Below are positions 1-10,600 of a stretch of 41,894 bases of DNA, piece by piece. The stretch's first letter is position 1. Each line of letters begins with the position of its first letter. Made by a program: the position numbers and the translations under genes. The stretch lies in assembly GCA_035471785.1 (NCBI GenBank), contig DATIPQ010000127.1:1-41894 (forward strand). Reading direction: 5' to 3'. Origin of the DNA: Acidobacteriota bacterium. Lineage in GTDB: Bacteria > Acidobacteriota > UBA6911 > RPQK01 > DATIPO01. Under the pieces are notes generated by a model. That model searched no databases. It worked only from the letters and a program-made list of their open reading frames with translations, and had not been told where the DNA came from.

Positions 1-1
1 G

Positions 2-286
2 CCGTTCAGCCTGAAGAGGCCCGAGATGTTCTTCCCCCTTTTCGGCGCCGCCTTGATGACGGAGGACGGAATCAACTTCAAGCGCTTCCAGTACTTGACG
101 GGCCTGCCCTTCGCAGAGGCCTGGCAGAGCCCCGACATCAAGGCCTGGTTTCAGTACGTGGAGAACTGCGGCGCCAAGCTCTCTTTCGAGGACGACGCCA
201 TCCGCAGCGCCGACCGAAACATCCACCGCGTCTATCTCAAGAATCTGGTCTACACGCTGAATCCCGCACTGGTGGAGCTGACCTGA
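2..286 (+). CDS. C-terminal fragment of an unidentified protein, possibly HemN-like radical SAM
   Basis: The reading frame is open from base 2 to a TGA at 284-286, so this is the 3' end of a gene that starts outside the window. An internal ATG at 26 is probably not the start, because the frame continues upstream of it. About 94 residues are visible. The segment GINFKRFQYLTGLPFAEAWQ followed by a short charged stretch and a last helix loosely resembles the C-terminal winged-helix region of coproporphyrinogen III oxidase (HemN)-like radical SAM proteins. The catalytic part is not in the window, so this is a weak family impression. It lies 53 bases upstream of the first NRPS gene on the same strand and could belong to the same transcript. 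If it is a radical SAM enzyme it might be a tailoring enzyme, but nothing here shows that. Confidence 0.4.
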   Translation, partial: PFSLKRPEMFFPLFGAALMTEDGINFKRFQYLTGLPFAEAWQSPDIKAWFQYVENCGAKLSFEDDAIRSADRNIHRVYLKNLVYTLNPALVELT

Positions 287-339
287 ACGGGATTTTGCCC
301 AGCAACATTCATTCAACATACGACTGGCCATAAGATTTC

Positions 340-3300
340 ATGAGCACTAAATCCTCTTCAAGGGTGGAAGCGGCGCCTTATGCCGGCGGCGCCCCTGCCG
401 GGGCTTCCGGCCTCGTCGCCGAAGTCGACGACAGGCCCGTTTTCAGCAGCTACATCGACCATTTCGAAAGCGCCCTCGCTCAGTGGCCCGAGCGCTGCGC
501 CGTCAGCGTTGGCGACGACGCCTTCAGCTATCGCCGGCTCAACCAACTGGCGGACGCCTATGCAGGACGGTTGCGTCAACATGGCTGCGGGCCGGAAACG
601 ATCGTGGCGGTGTCGATGGAGCGCTCCATCGAACTGGCGGCGGCCCTGCTGGCGGTGATGAAATGCGGAGCGGCGTTCCTGCCTCTCGATCCCGAGTTTC
701 CCGAAGAACGGGCCAAGGCCCTGGTCCGGCAGTCGGGGGCCAAGGCCATGATGGCCCGTCCCCGCCAAGCCGGCATCTTCGATTCCTGCGGCGCCGAGGT
801 CTTGCGCATCCAGCCGGGCCAGATGCCCTCCCCGAGTCCGCCGGCCGGTTCCCGCCGGGTCGAGTCCTCGGCCTTGGCTTACCTGATCTACACGTCGGGT
901 TCCACCGGCAAACCCAAAGGCGTGGCGGTCAGCCAGGAGGCTTTCTACAGTTATGTGCGCTGGGCCCTCGATTACTACCGGTTCGACCCGCGGGGCGTTG
1001 CTCTGCTGCACAGTTCAATCGGCTTCGATCTCACTCTGACCTCGCTCTTCTGTCCCTTGCTGTGCGGCATGCAGATCGTGATGGTGCCCGAGGACGAAGG
1101 CTTCCGGGGAGTCATCCGCCTGCTCGACGAGGGGAACCAGCCGGTTTCCCTTCTCAAGCTGACGCCTTCTCACTTACGGCTGATGGCTGAAGAGGTCGGG
1201 TCCCGCCGACCCCGATGGGACTGCGGAGTGCTCATCCTGGGCGGCGAGCAGTTGACGGCCCAGCAGGTCAAGTTCTGGGAGGAACGCAGCGCTGCCACCC
1301 GGATCTACAACGAGTACGGCCCCACCGAGACCACGGTGGGATGCTGCGTGACCCGGGTGTTCTCCGGCGGTGCCGCTCCCGGCGATCCTCTGCCCATCGG
1401 ACGGGCCATTGAAGGTTTCGCCTTGCGTGTCTTGCAACCTTCTTCCGGCAGCCTGCAAGAGAGGGAAGAAGGCGAGTTGTTCATCGCCGGGCCCGGCTTG
1501 GCCCGCGGCTACCTGGACGCGCCGGCGCTGACGGCCGGGAGATTTCTTCCCGACCCGCGGCGGGCCGGACAGCGCATGTACGCCAGCGGAGACTGGGTGC
1601 GCCGCCTCGACGAGCGGGGAACGTTGCTCTTCGTGGGCCGAAAGGACCGTCAGAAGAAGATCAGCGGAGTGCGCGTCGAGTTGGGCGAAATCGAGGCCGC
1701 GCTGGCCGCCTACCCGGGAGTCAACGAAGCCGCCGTGGCCGGCGTCCGCGAAGCCGGTCAGGAAGAGTCGCTGATCGCCTTCCTGGCCGTCGACGACCCT
1801 GAAACCGACGATGCCGAGGTGTCTTCGCTGACCGACTTCCTCAAGGACCGCGTTCACCAGGCGGTGGTTCCGGGCGAGTTCTTCCTGGTCCCGCGGCTGC
1901 CCCTGGCGCTGAGCGGAAAGGTCGACTACGAGCGCCTTCTGGGCCAACGCCACAGCTACCAGCGCGTCCGCGACACCTTTCTGCCTCCCCGCAATCCCAC
2001 CGAGGACTTGCTGGCCTCCCTGTGGCAGGTGGTGCTGGGCGTGGAGGAGATCGGAATCGACGACAGCTTCTTCGCTCTCGACGGCAACTCGATGAAGAGC
2101 ATCCAGTTCATCTACGAGGCCAAGAAGCACGGGCTGACGCTGACTACCCGCGACCTCTTCGAGCATCAGACCATCCGCCGCCTGGCGGAAGTGGTGGATC
2201 AGTCGGGTGCGGCCCGCCAACCCTCGATGAGCGCGAGGCCGGCTCCTTTCTCCCTGCTGGACGCCAAAGACCGCGAGAAGATGCCCGCCGAGGTGGTGGA
2301 CGCCTATCCCCTGGCCATGCTGCAGGCCGGCACCATCTTCGAGAGCGACCAACGGGTCGGCTCGGGGACCTACCACAACGTCAACAGCTACCACATCGAG
2401 TGTCCTCTCGAGGTCGAGACCTTCAAGCGCGCCGTGGCTCTGGTGAGCGGCCGTCATCCCATCCTGCGCACCTGCTACGACTACGTGAACTATTCCAAGC
2501 CGCTGCAACTGGTCTACGGCGAAGCCGAAATCCCCCTTGAGGTGGTCGACATCTCCCACCTCTCCGAGCAGGAGCAGGACGACTATGTCGACAACTTCAT
2601 CGAAAAGGAATCGCGCAACGCCTTCGACTGGACCCGTCCGCCTCTGTTGCGCTTCTTCATCCACGACCGCGGACGCGGACGTATGCAGTTCACCCTCAGC
2701 AAGCACCACTCGATTCTCGACGGCTGGAGCGCCGCTACTTTAATCGCCGAGATCGTCAAGAACTACTTCGCCTTGCTCAAGGATCAGACGCCTCCGTTTC
2801 GCCTTCCCCTCGAGACCACCTATCGGGAATATGTGGCCCTGGAGCAGCAGGCCATCCATTCCCCCGATTTCGAGGCCTTCTGGAGGGAGCGCCTGACCGA
2901 CGCGCCTTATCACCCCATCCGTCCATGGGGAGGCGGGAAGCCGGCCCGCGACTGCGCTCATTCTTCCATCACCACCCGCAATGTCCCCATCACTCCCGAA
3001 CTGAGCGCCCGCCTTAAGGAAGTGGCCCGCCGGGCTCATACGCCGCTTAAGAGCGTGCTGCTGTCGGCCCATCTGCGGATGCTGGCGCAGGTCACCGGAT
3101 CCACCCGCCTGGTGACCGGAGTCGTCAGCCACGGGCGGCCCGAGACCACCGATGCCGACAAAGCCATCGGACTCTTCATCAACACCATCCCCTTCCACCT
3201 GCAGATGGAAGAGTCCTGGAACTGGACGGAGCTGATCGGGAGGGTTTTCGAAGAAGAGCGGACCGTCTTTCCCTACCAGCGCTATCCCATGGTCAAGATC

Positions 3301-5505
3301 AAGAAGGACCTGGGCTGGGAACGGCCTTTCGATTCCATCTTCTACTACACCAACTTTCACGTCTTCAGGGACTTCCGCACTTCAGAAGAACTCAAGTTCA
3401 TCGACAGCGCCGGATTCGAAGAGACCGAGATCCCCCTGACGGTGGCCTTCAGCCTTCATCCGCTGACAGCGGAGATCTACCTCGATATACACTTTCACGT
3501 CGACCACTTCAGCAGCCAGCAGGTTCAGAACGTCGCCGAGTACGCCCGCATCGCCCTCAACGAGATCGCCGAGCAGCCTCAGTCGCGGGCCCTGGCCTGC
3601 CCGCTGGTGACACAGGCTGAGACTACCGCCCTCCAGACCTCCATCAAGCCCTTGGAGGAGCCGCCTCAAACCGTCTTCGATCTCTTCGAGAAACAGGCCC
3701 GCCGCCGGCCGGACGCTCTGGCCATAGACTGCCGGGGCGATCAGATCAGCTACGGAGCCCTGCGCCGCCGCAGCAACCTGCTGGCCGCCAGGCTGATGGA
3801 AGAAGGCGTGGGTCCGGAGCGCACCGTCGGCATCTGCCTGGAGCGGACTTCGGAGGCCATTGCCGCCATGCTGGCCGTCAACCGGGCCCAGGGCTGCTTC
3901 GTGGTGCTGGACGCCCAGTGGCCCGAGACCCGCCTGCGCGAGGTGCTGGAGCAGATCGATCCGGTGGCCGTCATCGGCGACCGCAAGACGGCTTCGCGCT
4001 GGGAGAGCTGGCCCTGCCGGATCGTGCCCATGCCCGACCCCGCTTCGACCGCGAAAACCGTCCCCCTCCGCAGGCCGACAGGCGGCGGCGAACTGGCCTA
4101 CATCGTCTTCACCTCGGGCTCCACGGGCCGGCCCAAGGGGGTGATGATCAGCAACGCGGCCCTTTACCGCTCTACCCGTACCCGGCTCGAATTCTATCCC
4201 CGCCGCTACCGCCGCTTCCTGCTTCTCTCCCGGCTCACTTTCGACAGCTCTTTCGCGGGGATCTGGGGGACGCTGTGCGGCGGCGGCACCCTCCACGTCC
4301 TGCACGACGACCGTCATCTCGACGTAGGAGGAGCGGCCGAGCTCATCGCCAACCGGCAGATCACTCACTTTCTGGCCATCCCCTCCCTCTACCGGGTGCT
4401 GCTCCCCGAGCTGCCTTCGGCGGACGATTGCGCATTGGACACGGTGATCGTGGCCGGCGAGGAGTTGACGGCCGACTTGCTGCAAGCTCACCGCGAGCGT
4501 CTGCCCGGCATTCCATTGGTCAACGAGTACGGCCCCAGCGAAGCCGCCGTCTGGAGCAACGCCGCCGACGTCGCCTCACGCCGGCTGGAGGAGAATGAAA
4601 GCGGTGTCTCCATCGGCGGGTCCCTCGATCACGTCGCCACTTTGGTGCTCGACCGGGGCATGCGTCCGTCTGCGATGGGAGCCGCCGGCGAACTCTTCAT
4701 CGCCGGGCCTGCTTTGGCCCGCGGGTACCACAATGCCCCCCGCCTGACCGCCGAGCGCTTCCTGCCCAATCCTCACGCCTTGGCGCAAGAGGATAGCCTG
4801 CTCTACCGCACGGGCGACCTGGTGCGCTTCTACAGCGACGGGCAGCTTCAGTTCCTGGGCCGCTGCGACGCTCAACTCAAGGTGCGCGGATTCAGGATCG
4901 AGCCGGAGGAAATCGAGCGGGTCTTCTATGAATGCTTTCCAGTGCGCGAAGCCATGGCCGGAGTGCGCGAGGAGAAGCCGGGTCAAAAGCGCATCGCCCT
5001 TTACTACGTCGTCCCCGACCAGGCCTCTGAACTCAGGCGCAATCCGCCCTCCATCGGCGAGGTCAAGGCCAAGCTGGGACAAACGCTGCCCGCCTACACC
5101 TTGCCCGACGACGTCTTTCAGGTCGAAGCGCTGCCGCGGCTGGCCAACAACAAGCTCGACCGCAGCCGCTTGCCCAGCGTCGAGGAAAGCCGCCAAGCGG
5201 CCTCCCAGCAGGGGTTGCGGCCTCCCTCCAGCGAGTTGGAGCGCACGCTGGCGGGACTCTGGAGCGAGGCCTTGTCTCTGGCGCAAGTCAACGTCAACCA
5301 GAGCTTCTTCGAGATCGGCGGCGATTCCTTGCTGGCCAACCAGGTGGTGCTGAGGACCGAGAAGGTCTTCGGCGTCAAGCTCCCCCTCAAGCAGTTCTAC
5401 CAGCAGCCCACCATCGCCGACCACGCCCTGATGCTCAAACGCAGCGGGGAGGAGAAGGGGATCGATTTCGAACGGGTCGCTTCCATCTGGAACCGCATCG
5501 AGTAA
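340..5505 (+). CDS. NRPS, A-T-C-A-T (predicted Asn, then unassigned residue)
   Basis: A two-module synthetase of 1721 aa. The order is A1 (about 35-535; TSGSTGKPKG near 180, NEYGPTETT near 324), carrier T1 (about 550-620), C2 (about 650-1085; HHSILDGWS near 789), A2 (about 1105-1620; TSGSTGRPKG near 1257) and T2 (about 1630-1700; phosphopantetheine Ser about 1663 in GGDS). There is no N-terminal C domain, so A1 is a plausible initiation module with no acyl starter. The A1 pocket reads D-L-T-K-I-G-E-V-G, which matches the known Asn code. A2 reads D-S-A-L-I-A-E-V-W, which I cannot assign. T1 is odd: its core is LDGNS instead of LGGDS, though the Ser is kept. No clear Shine-Dalgarno precedes the ATG at 340. 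The architecture and C-domain type closely match the synthetase at 20340, which suggests duplication. A and C assignments are firm; substrates are by-eye predictions. Confidence 0.95.
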   Translation: MSTKSSSRVEAAPYAGGAPAGASGLVAEVDDRPVFSSYIDHFESALAQWPERCAVSVGDDAFSYRRLNQLADAYAGRLRQHGCGPETIVAVSMERSIELAAALLAVMKCGAAFLPLDPEFPEERAKALVRQSGAKAMMARPRQAGIFDSCGAEVLRIQPGQMPSPSPPAGSRRVESSALAYLIYTSGSTGKPKGVAVSQEAFYSYVRWALDYYRFDPRGVALLHSSIGFDLTLTSLFCPLLCGMQIVMVPEDEGFRGVIRLLDEGNQPVSLLKLTPSHLRLMAEEVGSRRPRWDCGVLILGGEQLTAQQVKFWEERSAATRIYNEYGPTETTVGCCVTRVFSGGAAPGDPLPIGRAIEGFALRVLQPSSGSLQEREEGELFIAGPGLARGYLDAPALTAGRFLPDPRRAGQRMYASGDWVRRLDERGTLLFVGRKDRQKKISGVRVELGEIEAALAAYPGVNEAAVAGVREAGQEESLIAFLAVDDPETDDAEVSSLTDFLKDRVHQAVVPGEFFLVPRLPLALSGKVDYERLLGQRHSYQRVRDTFLPPRNPTEDLLASLWQVVLGVEEIGIDDSFFALDGNSMKSIQFIYEAKKHGLTLTTRDLFEHQTIRRLAEVVDQSGAARQPSMSARPAPFSLLDAKDREKMPAEVVDAYPLAMLQAGTIFESDQRVGSGTYHNVNSYHIECPLEVETFKRAVALVSGRHPILRTCYDYVNYSKPLQLVYGEAEIPLEVVDISHLSEQEQDDYVDNFIEKESRNAFDWTRPPLLRFFIHDRGRGRMQFTLSKHHSILDGWSAATLIAEIVKNYFALLKDQTPPFRLPLETTYREYVALEQQAIHSPDFEAFWRERLTDAPYHPIRPWGGGKPARDCAHSSITTRNVPITPELSARLKEVARRAHTPLKSVLLSAHLRMLAQVTGSTRLVTGVVSHGRPETTDADKAIGLFINTIPFHLQMEESWNWTELIGRVFEEERTVFPYQRYPMVKIKKDLGWERPFDSIFYYTNFHVFRDFRTSEELKFIDSAGFEETEIPLTVAFSLHPLTAEIYLDIHFHVDHFSSQQVQNVAEYARIALNEIAEQPQSRALACPLVTQAETTALQTSIKPLEEPPQTVFDLFEKQARRRPDALAIDCRGDQISYGALRRRSNLLAARLMEEGVGPERTVGICLERTSEAIAAMLAVNRAQGCFVVLDAQWPETRLREVLEQIDPVAVIGDRKTASRWESWPCRIVPMPDPASTAKTVPLRRPTGGGELAYIVFTSGSTGRPKGVMISNAALYRSTRTRLEFYPRRYRRFLLLSRLTFDSSFAGIWGTLCGGGTLHVLHDDRHLDVGGAAELIANRQITHFLAIPSLYRVLLPELPSADDCALDTVIVAGEELTADLLQAHRERLPGIPLVNEYGPSEAAVWSNAADVASRRLEENESGVSIGGSLDHVATLVLDRGMRPSAMGAAGELFIAGPALARGYHNAPRLTAERFLPNPHALAQEDSLLYRTGDLVRFYSDGQLQFLGRCDAQLKVRGFRIEPEEIERVFYECFPVREAMAGVREEKPGQKRIALYYVVPDQASELRRNPPSIGEVKAKLGQTLPAYTLPDDVFQVEALPRLANNKLDRSRLPSVEESRQAASQQGLRPPSSELERTLAGLWSEALSLAQVNVNQSFFEIGGDSLLANQVVLRTEKVFGVKLPLKQFYQQPTIADHALMLKRSGEEKGIDFERVASIWNRIE

Positions 5506-5542
5506 TGGCCCGATTTTCAATCACGAGGAGTGAGTCCTGACC

Positions 5543-7609
5543 ATGTACGTAATGGGAATCACGGGAAGCTTTGACCGGGTCGACGAGGTCGTCCTGACCA
5601 ACTCCGGCGTCCACGACTCCTCCGTCTCGCTGATCAAAGACGGAGAGATCGTGGCCGCCATCGAGGAAGAGCGCTTTATCCGTTACAAGCACTCCGGCAA
5701 GTTGCCTCTGGAATCCATCAGGTATTGCCTGCAGGCCGCCGGAATCGACCTCAGCCAACTCGACAAGGTGGTCTTCAACGTCCTGGAAAAGGACATCGAC
5801 GAGTCGCTGGAGATCGCCTACAAGCAAAAAGTGCTGGGCGGTTACTGGACTGCCAGGCAGTTCATTCAGCGTATTCTCAGGCGTGAATTCGGCTTCACCT
5901 TCGACACCCGCCGCATGGAATTCATCGACCACCACTACGCGCACGCCGTCAGCGCCTTCTATCCCTCGGGATTCGAGGAGAGCCTGGTGGTCACGCTGGA
6001 CGGGGTGGGAGCCGGCCTGTCGGGCAGCGTCTGGATGGGGAAGGGAAACGAACTCCGCCACATCCGCAACTACAAGGGACGCGCCCATGCCACAACCCAG
6101 TCTTTGGGCCACTTCTATGCCGCCGTCACCGGCTACCTGGGCTTCAAGCACTTCGACGAATACAAGGTCATGGGACTGGCCCCCTATGGCGACCCCAGCC
6201 GCTTCCGGTCGCTCTTCCAGCAGTTCTACTCGCTGGGCGAGGAGGGGGACTACGAAATCTATCTCTCCAAGCTCGACTTGCTCAAGCAGGAGCTGGGTCC
6301 CGCCCGCAGGAAGGACGAGCCGGTACGGCAGGCGCACCAGGACGTAGCGGCGGCCCTTCAGGAAACGCTGGAACTGCTCTGTTTTCACGTCCTCGAGCAT
6401 TTTCAAAAGGAGACCGGATCGAGACGCCTCTGCCTGGCCGGGGGGGTGGCCCACAACTGCGCCATGAACGGCAAGCTGCTCAGCCGCGGACTCTTCGACG
6501 AGGCCTTCGTCCAGCCCGCATCCCATGACGGGGGGCTGTCGCTGGGGGCGGCCATGCACGGCTACTACTGCGACGGCTCCAACAGCACCCCCAAGCGCCA
6601 CGTCATGACTCATGCCCTGCTGGGACCGGACTGCGGCGACAACGATGCCATCGAGCGCGAACTGGATCTATGGACCGACTACCTGGAGTATGAGAAGTCC
6701 GACGACATCGCCGAAAGCGCAGCCGAATTGATCTCCCAGGGGATCATCCTGGGGTGGGTGCAGGGGCGCTCTGAATTCGGGCCCCGCGCCTTGGGCAATC
6801 GGAGCATCATCGCCGATCCGCGTCCCGCCGAGAACAAAGACATCATCAACGCCATGATCAAGAAGCGGGAGGCCTTCAGGCCCTTCGCCCCCTCGGTGCT
6901 GGAGGAAGAAGCCGACGTCTACTTCGACCTGCCGCCCCACCAGAAGGCCTTTCCCTACATGGTCTTCGTGGTCAAGGTGCGCGAGCCTTACCGCGATCTG
7001 CTGGGAGCCATCACCCACGTCAACGGCAGCGCCCGCATCCAAACGGTCAGCCGCGACAGCAATCCCAAGTATTGGGCCCTGATCGATGCCTTCCGGCGCA
7101 GAACCGGCATTCCCATCGTTCTCAACACATCCTTCAACAACAACGCCGAGCCCATCGTCAATACCGTCCGCGAGGCCGTGTCCTGCTACATCACCACCGG
7201 ACTCAACGGCCTGGTGATCGGCGACTTCGTCATCCGCAAGAAGCAACCCGAGCTTGCCAGCTACGCCAACCTGCATCTCAGCTTGCCCAGCTTCGTTCAG
7301 ATCCACCGCCGGGACATCAGGGGGCCGCTCACGGTGGCCGCCTCCAACAACGGCGAACCCTTCTTCAAAGAACTCTTCCGCAACCTCTATCCCGCCGACC
7401 GGGATCTGGAATTCTGCCTGGGCAATACCCACGACCACCGCAAGGCCGAGATCTCGTCGGCCATGGCCTCCATGCTGGCGCGGGCCGACGGACATCTGAC
7501 CTTGGGAGAACTGATCCAGGGACAGGACGCCTCCGAGCAGGAGAGGCTGATCGAGGAAGCGATTGATCTTTGGGGCCGCCGGGTGGTCCGGCTGCAGCCC
7601 GAGGTATGA
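5543..7609 (+). CDS. O-carbamoyltransferase, NodU/CmcH/TobZ family
   Basis: Family members transfer a carbamoyl group from carbamoyl phosphate, via carbamoyl-adenylate, to a hydroxyl of a natural product. The 688-aa protein shows the family signature throughout: an N-terminal GVHDSSVSLIKDGEIVAAIE block with EEERF, HHYAHAVSAFYPSGF near 132, YKVMGLAPYGDP near 212, LCLAGGVAHNCAMNG near 297, GRSEFGPRALGNRSI near 406, and a C-terminal half with REAFRPFAPSVLEEEA. After the usual core (about 580 residues) there is an extra region of about 110 residues that I do not recognise. A GAGGAG at 5525-5530 precedes the ATG, though the 12-base spacing is long. It lies between two NRPS genes, so the substrate is probably the peptide or a tethered residue; Thr-5 or a hydroxylated Asn are the obvious predicted hydroxyls. 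The family call is firm and the acceptor is inferred. Confidence 0.93.
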   Translation: MYVMGITGSFDRVDEVVLTNSGVHDSSVSLIKDGEIVAAIEEERFIRYKHSGKLPLESIRYCLQAAGIDLSQLDKVVFNVLEKDIDESLEIAYKQKVLGGYWTARQFIQRILRREFGFTFDTRRMEFIDHHYAHAVSAFYPSGFEESLVVTLDGVGAGLSGSVWMGKGNELRHIRNYKGRAHATTQSLGHFYAAVTGYLGFKHFDEYKVMGLAPYGDPSRFRSLFQQFYSLGEEGDYEIYLSKLDLLKQELGPARRKDEPVRQAHQDVAAALQETLELLCFHVLEHFQKETGSRRLCLAGGVAHNCAMNGKLLSRGLFDEAFVQPASHDGGLSLGAAMHGYYCDGSNSTPKRHVMTHALLGPDCGDNDAIERELDLWTDYLEYEKSDDIAESAAELISQGIILGWVQGRSEFGPRALGNRSIIADPRPAENKDIINAMIKKREAFRPFAPSVLEEEADVYFDLPPHQKAFPYMVFVVKVREPYRDLLGAITHVNGSARIQTVSRDSNPKYWALIDAFRRRTGIPIVLNTSFNNNAEPIVNTVREAVSCYITTGLNGLVIGDFVIRKKQPELASYANLHLSLPSFVQIHRRDIRGPLTVAASNNGEPFFKELFRNLYPADRDLEFCLGNTHDHRKAEISSAMASMLARADGHLTLGELIQGQDASEQERLIEEAIDLWGRRVVRLQPEV

Positions 7610-7619
7610 AACTCCAAGA

Positions 7620-10600
7620 ATGATGAAACCTACTAAAGAAGAACTCTTTCGCCAAGAACTGGAACGCCAGGGCTTGGTCCTGGCCAGGACCGACCGCATC
7701 GAGAAGCGCCCCGGGCCGCGTGAAGGAGAAGCTTCCTTCGCTCAGAGGCGCCTCTGGCTCAACCAGATGCTGGACCAGGAGAGCACGGTCTACAACGTCC
7801 TCCTGGCGCTCAAGATCGAGGGCCGGCTGGCCTTTCCGGCGGCGGCTCAGGCTTTGCAAGTGATCGTCGACCGCCACGAAGCTCTGCGCACCTGCTTCAG
7901 GGTTGTGGAGGGCAAGCCCCATCAGATCGTGCGTCCCTGGCTGGCGGCTCAACTCGGCTGCGTCGATTTGACCGGGCTCGCCGACCCGTCCCGCCTGCTG
8001 GACGAAATCGTCAGCCGCAAGCAGAGGACGGCTTTTCGCCTGGACAGCGGTCCGCTCTTCGACTTCACGCTGGTGCGGGTGGTGCCCGGGGTCACCGTGG
8101 TGCTCATCGCGCTCCACCACATCATCTTCGACTTTCTCTCCAGCCAGGTCCTGTTCGATGAATTCAATCGGCTCTACGGGGATTTCCTGCAAGGCCTGCC
8201 CTGCGATCTGCCCGAGCTGCGGGTACACTACCTCGACTACTCCCACTGGCAGCAGCAGAACTTCGAGGCCGAGCGCAGCGCAGCCGCACTGCAGTACTGG
8301 AAGCGCTGGCTGGGAAGCGGCGAGGAGATGGCGGTGACGGAAGTCCCCGGCGACCGAAACGGCCTTTCCCAGGCGCGCTTTCAACCCGCCTATTGTCCCT
8401 TCGAGATTCCTTCCGAGGTGGCCCGCGAGGTCAATCGGGTGAGCCGGCAAGCGGGTGTTTCGGCATTCTGCGTGTGGCTGGCGGGCTTTCATTTGCTCTT
8501 GCAGCGCTACACCGATGCCGACGACGTGCTGGTGTGCGTCCCTCATTCCGAACGCAACGATCCCGATCTTGAGAACGCCATCGGATTCTTCATCAACTTC
8601 GTAGTCGTCAAACTGCGCGTGCTGCGGCACCTGAGCTTCCAGGAAACGCTAAAAGTCCTCAACGACACCTACTTGGAGGCCATCGGGGATAAGGCTTATC
8701 CCTTCGACAAACTGGTGGAAGCCCTCTCGCCCGCCCGCCAGCAAGGGATGACCCGGCTGGGTGAGGTGGGCTTCGGCTACCAGAGGACGACACGCTCCGA
8801 TTGGCAACTGGGAGGTCTCAAGGTCTCCTTCCTGGACGTCAACGTGCCCATCGCCAAGTCGGAGTTCTCGCTTTCCATCTTCGAGGGTCCGCAGGAGTGC
8901 CGGGGCTACATCGAATACAACGCCGCCCGCTATTCCGGCGCCATGATCGAAGGAATGACCCGTCATTACTGCGACTTGCTGTCGCGCCTGCTCAAAGCGC
9001 CTCAACAGCCGCTGGGAGCGGTCTTGCAGGCCTCGCTCGAGCGCCCGTCCCCGCGCCGGCAGGCCGCGCAGGCGGCGGACGGGCGATGCCTGAGCGGGCT
9101 CTTCGAACGTCAGGCTGAGCGGGTTCCCGACCGGACCGCGCTGATCGTGGATGGAGTCCACCTCAGCTACCGCTCGGTCAACCGCCGCGCCAACCAGATC
9201 GCCCGCCACCTCAGGCGCAACGGGGTGGGGCTGCAAAGCGCCGTGGGCCTGCTCCTGCCGCGCGGGGTGGACGCCTACCTGGGCCTCCTGGCCGTCCTCA
9301 AGTGCGGGGCCGTCTACGTGCCCATGGACCCCAAGCACCCTGCTGCCTACCTGGCCAAGATGGCCGAAACCGCCGATGTCAGCCACATCCTGGCACCTGC
9401 GGGAGAGGCTGCCTCCTGGGGCCAAGCGCTGGCAGGTTTGCCGCTGGAGATTCTCGACGCGGAGAGCGTCCGCCGCCAGGCCGGTTCAGAGCCGGCGGGC
9501 AACCTGGACCTGCCGTTGTCTCCCCGGATGACGGCCTATGTCTGCTTCACCTCGGGCAGCAGCGGGGAAAGCAAGGGGGTGGCGGTGGCCCATGGAGCGG
9601 CGGCCCGTCACATGGGTTGTTTCGTCGATGCCCTTTCCTTCAGCGAGGGAGACCGTGTGTTGCAGTTTTCCGCGCTCACCTTCGACGTTTCGCTGGAGCA
9701 GGTCTTCTCGGCCTGGTCGGTGGGAGCGGCTTTGCTTCCCCGCGGCGACCAGGTCTGGGGCGTACGCGAGTTCGTCGATTTCTTGCAGCAGGAACAGGTC
9801 ACTGTGGCCAACCCGCCCACGACCTACTGGAATCAGGTGGTCAAGGTAGGCGCCGCCTCGGGACTCCGCATCGAGGGCGGCGCTTTGCGCTGCATGATCG
9901 CCGGAGGCGAGGCCATGCTGGCGGCAAGCGCCCGTCTCTGGTGGCAGATGAGCGCGCAAGAAGTCCGGCTGGTCAACGCCTACGGACCCACCGAGGCCAT
10001 CATTACCGCCACCTTGCAGGAAGTCAGCGATCCTCAGGGCCTGGAGGCCGGCTCTTCGGCGCCCATCGGACGTTCGCTGCAGGGGCGCCGGGCCTATGTC
10101 GCCGACCGGCAGGGTCTGCCGCTTCCCCCGGGGGCCTCGGGAGAGCTTTACCTGGCGGGACCGATGCTGGCACAGGGATACCTGAAGAGCCCCCGGCTGA
10201 CCGCCCTCCACTTCCAGCCGGCTTCCCCGAGCGGGCAAGAGGAAACTCCCGGCGGCAGGGCCTATCGCAGCGGCGACCGGGTGCGCCTCAGGCCGGACGG
10301 CGCCTTCGAGTTCCTGCAGCGCCAGGACGACGAAGTCAAGATCAGGGGCGTCCGCGTGACGCCGGGACTGATCGAGTCGGTGCTGCTCGAAAACAGCAAG
10401 ATCGTGGAGGGCGCCGTAGTAGTGCGCCAGGGCAACGGCTTCCAACCCGCCGGCAACGGGGGCCCAAGCGGAGACGATCAGGCCGCCTGGATGGCCCTTG
10501 TGCAAGGGCTCCCCGAGGCCTTTTTGGGTCAAGCGTTGGACGAGATCGAGGCTCTGGAGCGCCAAAGCCCCCCCGCGAGTCCCGCTCCTGGGCCTGAGGA

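Noticed and set aside
287-339. Promoter before the first synthetase
   Set aside because: TTGCCC (295-300) with ATACGA 17 bases on is too poor a match. The gene may be transcribed from further upstream.
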